DNA from: Siderastrea radians
Taxonomy: Eukaryota > Cnidaria > Anthozoa > Scleractinia > Rhizangiidae
Length of the DNA stretch: 64,000 nucleotides
Assembly: GCA_964017195.1 (NCBI GenBank)
Contig: OZ024891.1
Span: 4,557,494 to 4,621,493 of the forward strand
Reading direction: 5' to 3'
The notes under the pieces are model-generated. The model made no database searches and had not been told where the DNA came from. It worked only from the letters and a program-made list of their open reading frames with translations. This document shows positions 1-11,790 of this stretch, piece after piece. The position numbers and the translations under genes were made by a program. How positions within the stretch are numbered: position 1 is the stretch's first letter; every line of letters starts with the position of its first letter.

Positions 1-2439
1 GGTGAACCTAGATCTTGTCCTAAATGGGAAGTCTTCATTCCATATTAGAAAAAACACATGAATTTTTTTTATATTTATTGAATTATTTTGTGGCAGAAAT
101 TTAACGTGAGACCACTTCGTTCATCTTCACTGGATAAGGAAGACGATGATCAATGACCAATCCTTGATTCTCCTGCTCTCTGGGATGATCAGTATGGCTC
201 GTTGCATTGATAGACCTCGCAAGTAAATAACAAGAGGAAGCGGCATTTCAACCCTTCTTTCCCTCACCGTTAAGTTTTTTTTGTTACTTTCAGATTTTGA
301 CTGTGGCTCATTAGGGCCTTAACTGTAAACGTGCAATTTCATAATATAGTTCAGGTACATTTTCATTGAAATTTCGCAGTTAGACTGCTCTAAGTCTACT
401 CGCGAAATTAACATAATCTCAACATAGTAAAAGAGACAAAAGAGTGACAGCCTCTTGGTGGGACTGCTGCTCTTTCTTCGAGCTCCACGAAACAAAGTGT
501 AAGGAAAGTTTTCAGGCAACTGACCTGATCCACCACACTATTTGAGACAATACATGACCGGGCTAGTTAAATTCAATGCGGGCCGATCAGAGCACTTAGA
601 AGATTTTCGTAACGAGTTGTCAGTTAGTGTGGAAATTTTCGATTCTGCTCAGTTGTCGTTTCGGACTGGAGTGGCCGACTAAACATCGTCTGTTACTAAG
701 GAAACCACAAAACTGATAACATCTCAGGAATTGTAAAAAAAGTTATATACAAAATCTTTTTTTACGCAATACAATGGAAACCTTGTTTCAAGCATCTCTG
801 AGGCAGGAGCTAGGTCTTTGAATTGTCTTTATTAAAAGGCAGTTCATGTGGAAATACAAAATCAGCAATTAATTAAGGTTTTATACTTTTCTATGTTTAC
901 ACTTGTTGTGATGAAATATTAAATGCACGCATAGTTATTAAAGCTAGGGCTAGTTTCAAGACGAAAATACTGAACACCACTGATCGATGTATGAAAATGA
1001 TATTGGCTTCACACGTCAGTGAGGACCATAAACCACAACGATGACAGGAACGATCGAGAAAAGCGTTAATTAGAAAAGCCATGGACTGCACGTGGGTCCT
1101 ACATTTTGATAGAATTCTTTTCAGCTCCTAGACTAATCAAATTGTACGATTCGGGAAAATCGCGAAATAATTTTTAAAAATAACGCGGATTAAAAAAAAA
1201 CACCGTTTCCTTGGCGTTGTCTTCACGGTTCTTTAGGCCCCATGACATGTAAGCGACCTTTAAATAGTATTTACAAAACAAATAAACTACTGAAGATATT
1301 TTATGGAATAGCGCATTGATATTGCAGGAAGACATTTGTCTCGATGAACCAACCCCTCTTTTCTAAAATGCCTGACGGTAAGACTTGTAAAACACTTATT
1401 TGTAATCTTTCGACTAAATGTGCTGTAATAGGAGTAAACATTGAAATTCTGTCATCTTTGGTGTTCTTTCCTTTTTTTTCTTCCTGACAAGGGGCGTTTT
1501 GCTTCCAATCCTGACAACGAGGGAAAAACTTTAAACATGATCCCCGGCTTATTTACCCTCATAATGCCATAATTTTATGGCAAAACGGAGGCCACCTCTA
1601 ACACTTGCCTAAAATGAAATGTTGGAGTTTGACTTCATCTTTAGCATTCCGCCATCTCCAGTTGACTGGCTTTTCAGCAGACTAGTACCCAGGCGTTTCC
1701 TTCCTGTGCATTGGACTTGGCGCGCGAAATTTCATGACGTCACCAGACACGCAAACCCGTTCCAATGCCTCTACATACACTTCGCCCTCGTCTGCAAGTA
1801 GAAGAGATCGCGTGGGGACTAGGTTGGCTTTTCAGTTGTTTGCTACTTAAAGTGAAGCCAAAATCGGTTACCACAGAAACTGTGTCTCCTGTCAAAACAG
1901 TAAAATGTGCTAGAGCTTAAGATTTTTATCTCGATCTAAGAAACCTGGCTATGTGGCTCCTTAGACGCTGTGAACATCATATGTGCATTGAGACTGATCG
2001 ATAAGAACTTAGTGAGAAAAAAGTCTAGCTAGGTGGCAAAACTATGTGGAATGCGCGCTGTTAGAAAGACTACTTGTACAAGATTTCATTCTATGGTCTA
2101 AACTGAACTCACAATTGACCTGACTTTCACAGGCGTGATATAACAGTATTAGCAACTGCTTTTGTTGCATCGCAACTTCGAAGATCTCTTCCTTCTCAAG
2201 ATAATTGTTTACGTGTTCCAGTTAAGAAGAGAAGATCATTATAATTTATCTACCTCTTATGTTAGAGCGCCGGAAATACTGGTCAAAGAGATCAATTTTC
2301 AAGATTCTCCTAACGTGAACGCCGTGCCTGCGAATTAAAATCCTGGATAATTCTTCCTTTAGACAAATTGCACGATTTGGAAAGATTGCGAAGTAGTTTA
2401 AAAATTAAAGTGAATTTGACGCTTTTTTTAGTATTCTGT
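1..2439. other. Left flank, no gene supported
   Basis: I see no coding region that can be supported here; the open frames are short and AT-rich. A degenerate repeat of about 80 bases occurs at 1107-1190 and again at 2338-2420 (both contain an 'attgyacgattyggraa' core). The stretch lies downstream of the minus-strand SEA-domain gene, so part of it could be its 3' UTR. Confidence 0.5.
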
Positions 2440-2700
2440 ACAACTGACGTTTGATCATTTCTAACTTGTGAGCAGTATCTCCTTGTGGTGCTGTTTATTG
2501 AATTCAGTATGCTGTACAAGGTGGTTCTGACTTTTGTCTGCGAAAGAAATTCTCAGGTGTTATGATTTAGTATTTTCCTGTGATGCTGTTTCTTATACTG
2601 TACAAGGTGCCTCAATCCTAAATTTTGACGATTCAAAGGAAAGCTACTAAGCACAATTTTCAAGTGGTTCTGTATACTAAACCACAGTTATTTTCTCCTG
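2440..2700 (-). repeat. Diverged copies of the 106-bp satellite
   Basis: Two degenerate units resemble the 106-bp satellite at 4887-5445, including the 'ctgtacaaggtg' core. They lie just downstream of the tail exon of the minus-strand gene. In the plus-strand array the same satellite also lies just downstream of the tail exons, in the same orientation relative to the gene. Confidence 0.45.
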
Positions 2701-2723
2701 AATGCAACGTTACTCTGCTATTC

Positions 2724-2912
2724 TTAGGGGATATTATCACGTACGTCTACGATAACGCTGCTAATGCGCCTATATGATGCTGAGTGAATGTCGATGTTGG
2801 TTTCTTCAATAGCCGTTACTGGAACATGTACAGTATCCGGTCTCCTCTCTGCCTGCTTGTAAGCCTCAAAGCGAGCCTCGTCATCAAGAGAGTCCATCTT
2901 ATGTCTGCAGTT
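2724..2912 (-). CDS. SEA-domain membrane protein, exon 3 (cytoplasmic tail)
   Basis: This is the predicted last coding exon of a three-exon minus-strand gene (8877-8943, 3622-4352, 2724-2912). It follows a good acceptor (ttttgtggcag), opens in phase 0 and encodes 62 residues before a TAA. Phase 0 matches the donor of the preceding exon. The peptide begins Asn-Cys-Arg-His-Lys directly after the membrane segment, so positive charges lie on the cytosolic side, and the rest is polar (LDDEARFEAYKQAERR). No known tail motif is recognised. The exon join is my prediction; a transcript would settle it. The three exons sum to 987 nt, giving 328 aa. Confidence 0.6.
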   Translation of the reverse strand, partial: NCRHKMDSLDDEARFEAYKQAERRPDTVHVPVTAIEETNIDIHSASYRRISSVIVDVRDNIP

Positions 2913-3621
2913 CTGCCACAAAACCTGCCATCAGAAACATGCAATCAATCAATCGGGTTCCGGGTCGATTTGGAATGTGGAAATGTTGGTTTTTGAGGAG
3001 AGGGGAAAACCGGAGTACACGGAGAAAAACTTCTCGGAGTAAAGGACGAGAACCAACAACAAACTCAACCCACATATGACACCGGGACCGGGAGTCGAAT
3101 TAAATGTCTTGGTGCGGAAGGAGGACTCCTTTAGATAGGATATATAGATACATGCAGCCCAAAGGGTGTGGCCTCTGAGCCTTTTTGGTCAACATTGCGT
3201 TATGATGCCACACTACAATAAACTGTAGAATAACGTAGTCACGCTGTTCGTTACACGGTTTTTATGTTAGTTATCAGTTAAATTTGTTTACTTCAAGTGG
3301 AGAGAAGGGGAAGGCAGGGTTGTGGGGGCTTGGGTAAGGCTGAACGGCCGGTTGTAAAGCCGATGCGGTTTCTTGGTAGATCGAAAATTTATAAAGAAAA
3401 TTTTTGCGAAGTACAAAAAGATAATTGCTTCTGCACGCATCGCGTGCCTATGTATGGTTGCCTTGAGAGTTTGAGATACTGGAAGTCTACTGTATACATG
3501 TATTTGGTCTAAAAGAAGGTTAAGAGCGAGCTCTTTCAACCAATGAAAAACCCAATCAAAGGTCAATTCTTTTCAACACTGAATTTAGAACTGGTCGATA
3601 TTTAGACTCAACCTAACTTAC
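2913..3621 (-). other. Intron 2 of the SEA-domain gene, with a dispersed repeat
   Basis: This is a 709-bp intron between donor GTAAGT (3621 downward) and acceptor CAG (2914-2913). Positions about 2947-3130 look like a dispersed repeat of a kind I associate with coral genomes (GGGTTCCGGGTCGATTTGG, then an A-rich stretch); this is from memory and is weak. The 92- and 71-codon frames at 3288-3566 look like chance. Confidence 0.45.
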
Positions 3622-4352
3622 CCTACCAAGGAAGGCTATAATCACCGCACACATGATCAATGCTCCAAATACGACCAGGCCCGTCACAGACCCTTCCGAC
3701 TGACTCTCTTCAGACTCGTCTTGCTCCTGTTTCACAGGCTTGCTCCCAGTGGCCATTCCTCCAAAGCTGTTGTTCTTCGTGAATTCGTCGAACGTCTCAT
3801 CTAAGTCTTCCTTTTTCAACTCGGAGGCAGGATTAACAAGAACATCGTATTCCACCATGACAGAACCATCGGAGGCCTTCGACAGCGAAATTATTTCGAA
3901 TCCTACAACGTCTTCAGTGTCTTGGTAGACCTCTGAAAGAGCATCTAAGATTCTGCTTGTTAGGTTCTTGTACTCTGGGCTGTTTTCGTCATTGTAGGCT
4001 TCAATCCATGACACACTGGAAAGCTGCAAACTCGTGGTTATCTTGGTATACGACACGTCCGCGACGCCACCAATGTCGACAGTTCCGTTCAGGGCTCTCT
4101 CGATGTCTTCTTTTTCAACGACCTTGTTGTTTATCTTACACTCAATCTCGCACGAAGTGTTTCCATTTTTCTCCTTGAATTTTTTAACTTTTATTTCGCT
4201 AATTCCTGGTAGCTGATTAAGGTCTTCCCTCAGCTGATTTTTAACAGTCAGTGCTAGCTCTTTGAAATTACTGCTTTTGTGGTCGTCAAGATTCTCGTCC
4301 CATGGGATAGACGTTCCGTTGCGTTTAACGTCTACTTTGATGGTGATTTTGT
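3622..4352 (-). CDS. SEA-domain membrane protein, exon 2 (two SEA-like domains and TM)
   Basis: The 731-nt exon runs from acceptor 'ttcttacag' (phase 1) to donor AGG|GTAAGT (phase 0) and gives residues 23-266 of the predicted 328-aa protein. Residues about 46-110 form a first SEA-like domain with Asn-Gly-Thr and Asn-Thr-Ser sequons. Residues about 146-225 form a second, with the YKNLTSRILDAL helix and a DGSVMVEY strand that matches the GS-V-x-V self-cleavage site of SEA domains (G185/S186). A Glu/Gln-rich stalk (KQEQDESEESQSEG) precedes a membrane helix at 244-266. SEA domains are extracellular modules of mucins and other cell-surface proteins, often cleaved but held together. The open frame reported from 4056 is only the 3' part; the domain continues upstream in frame to the acceptor. 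Partner and ligand are unknown. Confidence 0.75.
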
Positions 4353-4444
4353 CTGTAAGAACAAGAGACGTGAAAGCAAAAGCGGTAATAAATATAGATG
4401 CTTTTCCCTGCGTATTTAAAACCTCGATGCGCTTCCAACTAAAA

Positions 4445-4720
4445 TAACAGGTTAATCGATATTTCTTTAATTGCGTACATCACTGCGAAGATCATTTTCT
4501 TCATTTGATTTCATTTCCGCAGTTCACTTACATGTATATAATTTACCATATATTCATTTACGGAGTATTCGAACTTGTAATTGAGTTTAGTTGGTCAGAG
4601 CATCACTCTAGCAGCCTGAAGGTCGCGAGTTCAAATCCCGTCCAAAGCCTCGAATTTTTTTTCAGGCTTGATCGCGATTCCTTTTTTTGCGTACATCACT
4701 GCAAGGAGAATTTTGTTACC
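4445..4720 (+). repeat. tRNA-derived SINE with neighbouring fragment
   Basis: A tRNA-like head carries an A-box-like TTAGTTGGTCAGAGC (about 4587) and a B-box-like GAGTTCAAATCCC (4627-4639). It is followed by a tail sharing 'ttttcaggctt' and 'tcactgc.agga' with the SINE pair at 12854-13379. The fragment at 4480-4525 ends in the same 'ccgcagttca' tail. It lies in intron 1 of the minus-strand gene. Confidence 0.5.
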
Positions 4721-4886
4721 AAAAACGTAACTTATACAAAATAAAACTGTTATAAAAAAAATTAAACTATTTCCGCAAAAAAGTTTCTTATAAGAGCAGT
4801 TTAAGCAAACGCTAGTTTACAAGAGAATAAACCACATTATATCACGCACAAGATCGTTCCAACTATTGCGTCTCTGGAAGAAATCC

Positions 4887-5445
4887 TAAGAAGCTGATTG
4901 ACCATTCAAATGAAAGCTATCGAGCAGTACTTTCCTGTGGTGCTGTTCACTGTGTTGTACAAGGTGGTTCCAACTTTTGAGTCTGTGGATGAAATCCCAA
5001 AGTGTGACCATTCAAATGAAAGATATTGAGCAGTACTTTCCTTAGTGCTGTTTCTTATGCTGTACAAGGTTGGTTCTAACTTTTGAGTCTGTGGATGAAA
5101 TCTTAAAGTGTGACCATTCAAATGAAAGCTACTGAGCAGTACGTTCCTGTGGTACTGTTTATTATGCTGTTCAAGGTGGTTCTAACTTTTGAGTCTGTGG
5201 ATGAAATCCTAAAGTGTGACCATTCAAATGAAAGCTACTGAGCAGTACTTTCCTGTGGTGCTGTTTATTATGCTGTACAAGGTGGTTCTAACTTTTGAGT
5301 CTGTGGTTGAAATCCTAAAGTGTGACCATTCAAGTGAAAGCTACTGAGCAGTACTTTCCTGTGGTACTGTTTATTACGCTGTGCAAGGTTGGTTCTAACT
5401 TTTGAGTCCTTGGATGAAGTTCTAAAGAATGACCACTCAAATAAA
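4887..5445 (-). repeat. 106-bp tandem satellite, five to six copies
   Basis: The marker 'gaccattcaa' recurs at 4900, 5006, 5112, 5218, 5324 and, changed, at 5431, giving a period of 106-107 bp. The core includes 'ctgtacaaggtggttc' and 'gagtctgtggatgaaatc'. Related units occur at 2440-2700, 8622-8690, 11606-11790, 30505-30640 and 43150-43260, so the satellite accompanies both the SEA gene and the mucin array. The short open frame across it has no sign of being a gene. Confidence 0.85.
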
Positions 5446-5529
5446 AAACCTCAAGGGAAAACAGGACGTTATAAACAGCATAAACACAGAATGCAACTTA
5501 AATGGTGAATTTTATTTCGTTGTACTAAT

Positions 5530-5717
5530 ATCGTACGTGATAGATTATTCTCCAGTTTAGATTGATGTGAATTAAATGTTTTACTTGTAGATGTTTGCAT
5601 CGATTATTATTATTTTTTTTTTATTGTTTTCTCATTTTACAGGTGCATGTTTTTGTAATACTGTAAAAATCTATGATCACGCAAATAAAGCTTGTTATTG
5701 TTGTTGTTATTGTTGAA
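5530..5717 (+). mobile_element. LINE 3' end with a TTG-rich tail
   Basis: The end 'aatactgtaaaa...gcaaataaagc' closely matches the 3' ends of the LINEs at 14143-14202, 19430-19482 and 26517-26570, but the tail here is TTG/TTA-rich rather than (TAC)n. This looks like a 5'-truncated relative inserted next to the satellite. Confidence 0.5.
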
Positions 5718-6016
5718 AGGTACTGAACAGTCCGTTTATTTGGTTGTTCGACTCATAAGAGGTTAACCATTAGAAAACACATTCTCTTTCACTATAATAC
5801 CGTACTATTCCGATAATAAGCCCACCCCTCGAAAATAAGCCCTTCCGAATGTAAGACTCCCAAATTTCATTCGCAAAAAAGCCGCTCCCCCCCCCTCCAC
5901 CTCCCGCATATGAGCCCATCGGCTTTTATGAAGTTTACATCCCAAGAACGATCACAGCATAATAACATACGGGTTTAAAGTGCCCACACAAACTACCGTA
6001 TTATTCTACGTACGTA

Positions 6017-6580
6017 CCGTGTGGCAATAAATTTTTGCGGGTTCTAATTTTTGCGATTTTTGCGGGTTTTTTCACGACCCGAAAAAAAAAAAGTTCCAGC
6101 AAAAAAATCTCCAGTAAAAATTTTCTCCGCAAAAATTTACTCCACGGTCGAAATTAATTACATCGCCTTTTACACATAATGCAAAATCATGTTGGTGCCC
6201 ATTTATGTAAACCGTCTGTTTCGTTCAGAAACAGAACAAAATTAGAACCAAAACATTCAGAGATGGAACGATGAAATTGCAGTTGGTCAGGAGCCCCTGA
6301 GTTGGTACATGTATTTGACAGTTAAAATCTTTAAAGAAAAGGATCGTCTGAAGGTACTCCATTGATTAACTCCATGTCGTTCACCCTTATTCGACTGTTT
6401 GTACTCAAAAAACGACAACGTTAGAATTCCAAATAGAAGGCGACTTCCTGAAAATCGCAAAAATTAATTCCGAGGAAGAAAAACCAGTTTCTCCCATATG
6501 CAAAAATTAGTTCCCGCAAAACACAAAAAACCATGCCAATCCGCAAAATTAAACTCCCTCAAAAATTTAGTGTTACACCG
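6017..6580. mobile_element. MITE with TA target duplication
   Basis: The ends are imperfect inverted repeats (CCGTGTGGCAATAAATTTTT on the left; CGGTGTAACACTAAATTTTT read inward from the right). TA flanks both sides (6015-6016 and 6581-6582), as in Tc1/mariner-type insertions. No transposase is encoded. It is probably nested in a larger repeat, given the matching 'ataagccc' sequence near 5820 and C-rich blocks near 5885 and 7255. Confidence 0.6.
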
Positions 6581-6832
6581 TAAATAGCAATCTGAATACT
6601 GTACGTACAATAACAACGGGTTTATTTGCCGCAACAGGGTACCATACAAAAACATTGTATGAAACGAGAAAAATTTAAAGTTCGATCGTACGATACTGCG
6701 CTTGTATTCTTGAATGAGAGCGTACAGATAGTATTTGTGAAGAAGTTCAATTCCTCTATCTTGTACTTACATTCCTTTTGATGCCTTCCAAATATAAGCC
6801 GAACCAGTTTTGAAGTGCAAAACTCCTCCAAT

Positions 6833-7247
6833 AGGCCCTTTGCATGGGCCATAACTGTGTCACGTGACCTTGTCAATCATAAAAAATCGTAATAGTACGA
6901 AATAGATATCAGAAATGGAAAGAGCATGATAAAATTAGTAAGATTTTCAATTTTGAGGTCACTGACGTTTAAGTGCGACATTTTACGGTTATTTTAATGT
7001 TCAAAAAATTACCAAGACTTACAGGGAAAAAAGCTGTTGGGTGGCAAGCTTTGCCACTCAGCATACAAATCGTTTATAATTTTCAAACTTTCAAACTGTC
7101 CTAAAATCTTGCACTTAAACGTCAGTGGCCTCAACAATGAAAATCCTGCTAATTTCATGACGCCCTTTCCATTTCAGCCATCTATTTTGAACCACGACCA
7201 TTTATTATGATTGACAAGGTCACGTGATACGGCTATGTAAAGAGCCT
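6833..7247. mobile_element. Fold-back MITE with about 150-bp arms
   Basis: The arms are inverted copies sharing 'gtcacgtgaccttgtcaatc' on the left and its complement at about 7211-7230, and 'cactgacgtttaagtgc' near 6961 and its complement near 7120. Only the arms and a short spacer are present, with no coding capacity. Confidence 0.7.
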
Positions 7248-7749
7248 AAAAATTCCCCCCCCCCCACCCCCCTCCCCGAAATAAACCCACCAAAGAAGCC
7301 TTTTGGACAATAGAGTATGAGCCCAGGGAAATTATTCAGTAATTCGGTAATTCAGTTGGTAACAATCTTTTCCGAATGGCCAGTTTTGTTATTTTCAGAA
7401 CCTGCGAAGCTGTCTTTATACTAAGGGCAAAGAGAATGTCAGAAAATAATAGGTTTAATTAGCAAACAATGTCTCTGCCCGTGCGTTATGCATTATCGTA
7501 CGTCTGGAAAACAACAAAATGAAACGAAAACAAAACAACAACGTGTAAATGATAGAAAAGCAACGAAGAGAAATTCTAATGAAGAAAAAATTTCAACATT
7601 TCATATAGAACACAATCCCAAGATATGATGGCGAATTTTTTTCTCTCTTTGGACTTGAGCGACGTCTCTACGAATTCAGTCTTCTTCCAGATTGTTCGGC
7701 CACTTCCCGAATACAGTGTTCAGGAGAAATTGAATGCTAATTGCGGACT

Positions 7750-7910
7750 GGCTTGTGTTTCTCGAAAGCCCCTTAACTTTTCAGGTCGATTTCGGGCAAA
7801 ATAAACCACACTGTATCTTGAAAACAATTTAAAACAACAGCTTTGAAGAATGAGTGGTGCATATTTTCGCAAATGACTTTTCAGGGTTTTCGAGAAACGC
7901 ACCTAGAGAC
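7750..7910. mobile_element. Probable short MITE
   Basis: Imperfect inverted ends 'tgtttctcgaaagcccc' and 'gggttttcgagaaacgca' bound about 155 bp of noncoding sequence in intron 1 of the minus-strand gene. No clear target duplication was found. Confidence 0.4.
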
Positions 7911-8621
7911 AGCTTGGCTGAGCGGATAACAAGATTTATTCCACTGCAAACATAGCCAATCAAAAACAAGAAAGTCATTTTCTCTTTTACTATCTAACAA
8001 AGCATTCCTAGCTACGCAAAAAGTCGTATATTAAATAATTAAAGCTAGCGGTACTAAAAACTAAAATAAAAAAAATGATTTCGACAAGTAGGAAACACGC
8101 TTATGAAGTAGAAAAAAAACTTAAACGAATGAACTAAGAAACCTCTGTGTTTTTATGTTATTTTTAGTTTTTACTTCTATGCACCAAAACTTTTCTGTTA
8201 ATTGCCCATAGGAATCGAATGTCTAAAAGGAAATACCTCATTAATTTACATGTGGAATATTATTTGAAATTTGAGCTTCAAATTGACGTTCTAGTCGTGT
8301 TAAACTAGAAACACTTTAATTTATAGTTCATACGTACTATAAGTGTTTCATTCAATATATTTATCTGGCGATTTTAGTGAATATATGTAGGTTATTTTCT
8401 AAGTTAGGAACTGAGTGATGTGTCTCGTCTTCAAATTAGCAGGCCTTACCCAAATTGCCATTCTTGTTGGGTCATTTTGAATCTAAGAATCTAAATTGCC
8501 ATACGTAATATTCTGTAAATTAAGGCCTCGACCAGGGTTAGGTGAAAAAAAAAAACTATTCCAGAGTTTAAGCGATATTTTTCAGAAAATCATTTTTTTA
8601 CTCCCCTATGTCAAGCTCAAA

Positions 8622-8690
8622 GCCTTGAATTGTGGTTCTGCGGATGTAATCATAAAGTGCAACCATACAAGTAAAGGCTGCTGAGCTGTC
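8622..8690 (-). repeat. Single diverged satellite unit
   Basis: This stretch retains the order 'ttgtggttctgcggatg...atcataaagtg.aacca' of the 106-bp satellite. It lies 190 bp downstream of the signal-peptide exon of the minus-strand gene. Confidence 0.4.
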
Positions 8691-8876
8691 TTAAAACTTT
8701 CTTGCAATTTTTTTCTAAATATTTTGTAGCATGCTTTTCGGCTTTTCCGGGTTTGACCATGGGTAACGTGAGGATGCTTTGGAATCATTAAAAACATGAA
8801 GCTTTTCAAACACAGGTGGCGGCTTCTGCATAGCGTTACGTGAGAGAATTCAGTGTAACGTTACATGTCAACTCAC

Positions 8877-8943
8877 CAAGTGTCGAGATTGTAACAACCA
8901 ATGTTGACATAACAATAAAGCTTATGATATGTGAAGATTCCAT
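8877..8943 (-). CDS. SEA-domain membrane protein, exon 1 (signal peptide)
   Basis: ATG at 8943 opens 22 codons rich in Ile, Val, Thr and Ser (hydrophobic core IISFIVMSTLVVTI), followed by G|GTGAGT, a strong donor in phase 1. The next exon candidate on this strand (4352) has a phase-1 acceptor, so the joined codon is G+AC (Asp). Signal-peptide exon, phase-1 intron and extracellular domain exon are the same layout as in the plus-strand array. The 4.5-kb intron between is filled by repeats. An unseen exon in that intron cannot be excluded. Confidence 0.55.
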
Positions 8944-9427
8944 GAAGATCACCGCTTTCCTGAAAAGCAAAAGCGTTCCAAGTGCAGCGGCGAAGTCCAG
9001 AGAGTTGACTTTGAACCTTATTTAACCCGTCTAGGTTGCATATGACTGAGTGAAAAACAAGGCTTTCGCTACGGGAATCGTTAAAGGCTTTTTGTTTCGG
9101 AATACAATACCAGAGATGGCAGATGTTTTTCTAGAAGTAACAAACATGTTTAAAGAAATGTTTTTCGTTTTTGGAGCTATGTTTTTTCCTTATTCTCCTT
9201 CGCAGGTGTTTATACTTCGCGTGTTTATACTTTTTTCTTCCGCGATTGGCTAGGTCGGACATGTCCTTCAGTCAGTATGAAAAATTAATCTTTTTAGCTG
9301 AATAAATAAGACAAAAACTGGAAGTTAGCTATCCTGTCTTAAGGCCCCATCCACACTAACAAAAGATACGTTTTTATACAGTTAACTTTTCTGGCCACAC
9401 GTAAATGATCGAGAATGGGAAAGGGCT

Positions 9428-10252
9428 GCTCGAATCCCGGGGGCTGGGGCTCTTGACCCATGTTTGTGTATAGGGGTGCCGCTGAGGGTCTCAATCCCTG
9501 ACCCTGTTTAGGACAAAAAGGCCCTAAATTACCAACCCTGTTTAAGACAACAGCCTCCATTTTAGGTCCCTGTTTAGGATAAATGACGAAATACACACTC
9601 TCTTGTTTTGCACAATTTTTAAGTGTTTTAATAAAGACCGGCACACGTCTCCAATCTAAGATTGCTATCAAAATACTGTGCGTATCCAGGGGGTTACTCG
9701 AAGTATACATGACGGAGGGGTCCGACGGAGCTTCATATTGCAAACCCCAAAAAATACACAAGCCTGAAATTTTAGACCCAAAAAAAATACTTGGCATCAA
9801 AATTTCCAACCCAGAAAAATACAAGGACACGGAACACACGTCGCTGAAAAAAAGTTCGAATGAATATTTTTCTGATCCACTGATCGCAACGAAAACCCAA
9901 CAACAAAAGTTTGCTCGGAGATAAGACCCAAAAAAATACGCGTATTTTTTAAAGACCTAAAAAAATACGTGACAGATCTCTTGACCCCAAAAAATACCGA
10001 GCGTGTAAATTTTCATCCCCAAAAAATACGTCGGACCCCCCCTTCCCCCGTCATGTATACTTCGAGTACCCCCCTGGGTGTGGGTAAGCCGTATTTAACG
10101 ACGACGATCTTGCAACCATACCCTGTTTAGGACAAACTGGCGTAAAATAATATACCCTGTTCAGGACAGGGAGGCCAAAAACCGTACCCTATCCAGCGAC
10201 ATATCCCCGTATAGGCCATATAAGGTAGAACCCCCCCCCCGGGGTTCGAATA
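9428..10252. mobile_element. MITE interrupted by a second MITE
   Basis: The ends 'tcgaatcccgggggc' (9430) and 'ccccggggttcgaa' (right, to 10250) are inverted. Inside, the motif 'accctgtttaggacaaa' recurs at about 9498, 9535 and 10119. The element is split by the insertion at 9687-10077. No coding capacity is supported; the 166- and 113-codon frames across it cross both repeats and look spurious. Confidence 0.6.
9687..10077. mobile_element. Nested MITE
   Basis: The left end CAGGGGGTTACTCGAAGTAT and the right end read inward, CAGGGGGGTACTCGAAGTAT, are near-perfect terminal inverted repeats that continue through 'acatgacgg'. The interior has spaced 'ccaaaaaatac' motifs. The element lies inside the MITE at 9428-10252, so it inserted later. 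Confidence 0.75.
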
Positions 10253-11325
10253 CGATGATTTAATAGCGTGGGACAAAGTAACAACGAATGGGTTAACCTC
10301 CTCAGTTGTTTTCAATCATTAAGGTATAGAATGCTTTTTGAAAACTCGACGTGAACGTGTTAATGTGCCTTAACGCAATCACTCCTACACCGGCCAAAAC
10401 TGGCTGTGAGGAGCCGTGGTCCTGGTATCATTTGTGACGTCATCCCTTTTATCGACATGAGATTCAAAAGATCTTCTGAACAGATACTCCACCGAAACAC
10501 GAACGCTTACTTTAAGAAGGAGCCCGATTACCGATTAAAACGAATTTTAAACAATTCACAACTTGTTTGGATTCAAGCCATTTTCTTTTTTGGGGGGGTG
10601 GTGGGGGAGGGAATGATTCTCTTTAATCATGCTATTTAGCTGTTAGTTGCACGGCCAAAAACTTTATACCATGCGAATCCAAAAACCGGCTCCAACTTTT
10701 GATTAACTTTGAAAAAATGTGTAGAAAATAGAAGACAAATTATTTGCGAAAACATGGTCAAGTAGCTCCGTCAGTTTCCTTTTGTTTGGATTTCCTGCGG
10801 TTTGAGCTCTTAGCCAATGGATAGCTGCAAAAATTGAGATATCAAGGTCAAATAAGAGTCCACGGTATTTTTTCTCTTTTGTAGTTGGCGGTGGGTTCGC
10901 ACAATAACGTGTGAAACATGTTATCGTGCTATTATACGAAAACTAACCATTTTGTAGGCTTAATTCGCCAAATCTTTCCCTGAAACACAATCGCTAGCTA
11001 TCTGCTGAAAACTGCACTCAATCACAAATACTAAATAGATCATTAATCTAGAAAAGTAAATGGTTATTAATAAAATGCAAAAAGCCCGTCATATTGAAGT
11101 GGGCGTTAAAAGAAAATCAGCTTTGTACCCCCCCCCCCCTTATTCCCCCCTACGGCAATCCAAAATGGTTCACGAACTGTACCAGTTTATCAGAACTTGG
11201 ATATGAAAGTAATAATAATTGAGGTGTCAGTTCAGGTTTTATCGTTTCTTCCGAAAAAATAGTTCTCTTTTTTCCATATTGCGTTTTGTTGCCTACGTGC
11301 TTTTGTTACACGTTCTGTTTTTCAG

Positions 11326-11394
11326 AGATTATCTGTAGGAAACTGGCATCATAGCGAGTATTGCACAATACGAAGAAGTGTGGAGGCCATATGA
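11326..11394 (+). pseudogene. Orphan tail exon of unit 1
   Basis: After acceptor 'gtttttcag' the phase-0 frame encodes 22 residues starting RLSVGNWHHSEYC and stops at TGA, the same length and stop as the tail exons of units 2 and 3. No mucin-like exon exists upstream of it on this strand within the window, so it has no partner: the array unit begins just upstream. In the other frame (GAT TAT CTG TAG) it is closed, which supports the phase-0 reading. Confidence 0.5.
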
Positions 11395-11605
11395 CGTCAT
11401 GGAGGGCAGATGTATTCTTTGACATTTCGGAAAGTTTTAAAACGTTGTTCAACCAGCTGGTATATATTCCGCTCACTCTAAAAACAGCCGAACTAGAATA
11501 TTGAAAAATACAGGTTTCAGTTTGAAAAAAATGATGAAAAAAAAACCCTGGCACATGAAAATACTGGTTTATAGCTTTTATGTAAATTTTCACATCCTAA
11601 CGTTT

Positions 11606-11790
11606 AATCCACGAAGTTAGAGTTCAGCCGCACCCTGTACAGCATAATAAACAGCACCACAGGAAAGTACTGCTCCTTAGCTTTCATTTGATTTGTCACA
11701 CTTTGGGATTTCATCCACAGGCTCAAGTTATAACCACCTTGTACAGCATAATAAACAGCACCACAGGAAAGTACTACTCAACAGCTTCCC
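11606..11790 (+). repeat. Two satellite units downstream of tail exon
   Basis: Two copies of the 106-bp satellite ('ctgtacagcataataaacag' twice) follow the orphan tail exon. Confidence 0.75.

Noticed and set aside
4887..5445. CRISPR array
   Set aside because: The whole 106-bp unit is repeated with no unique spacers; it is a satellite in eukaryotic DNA.
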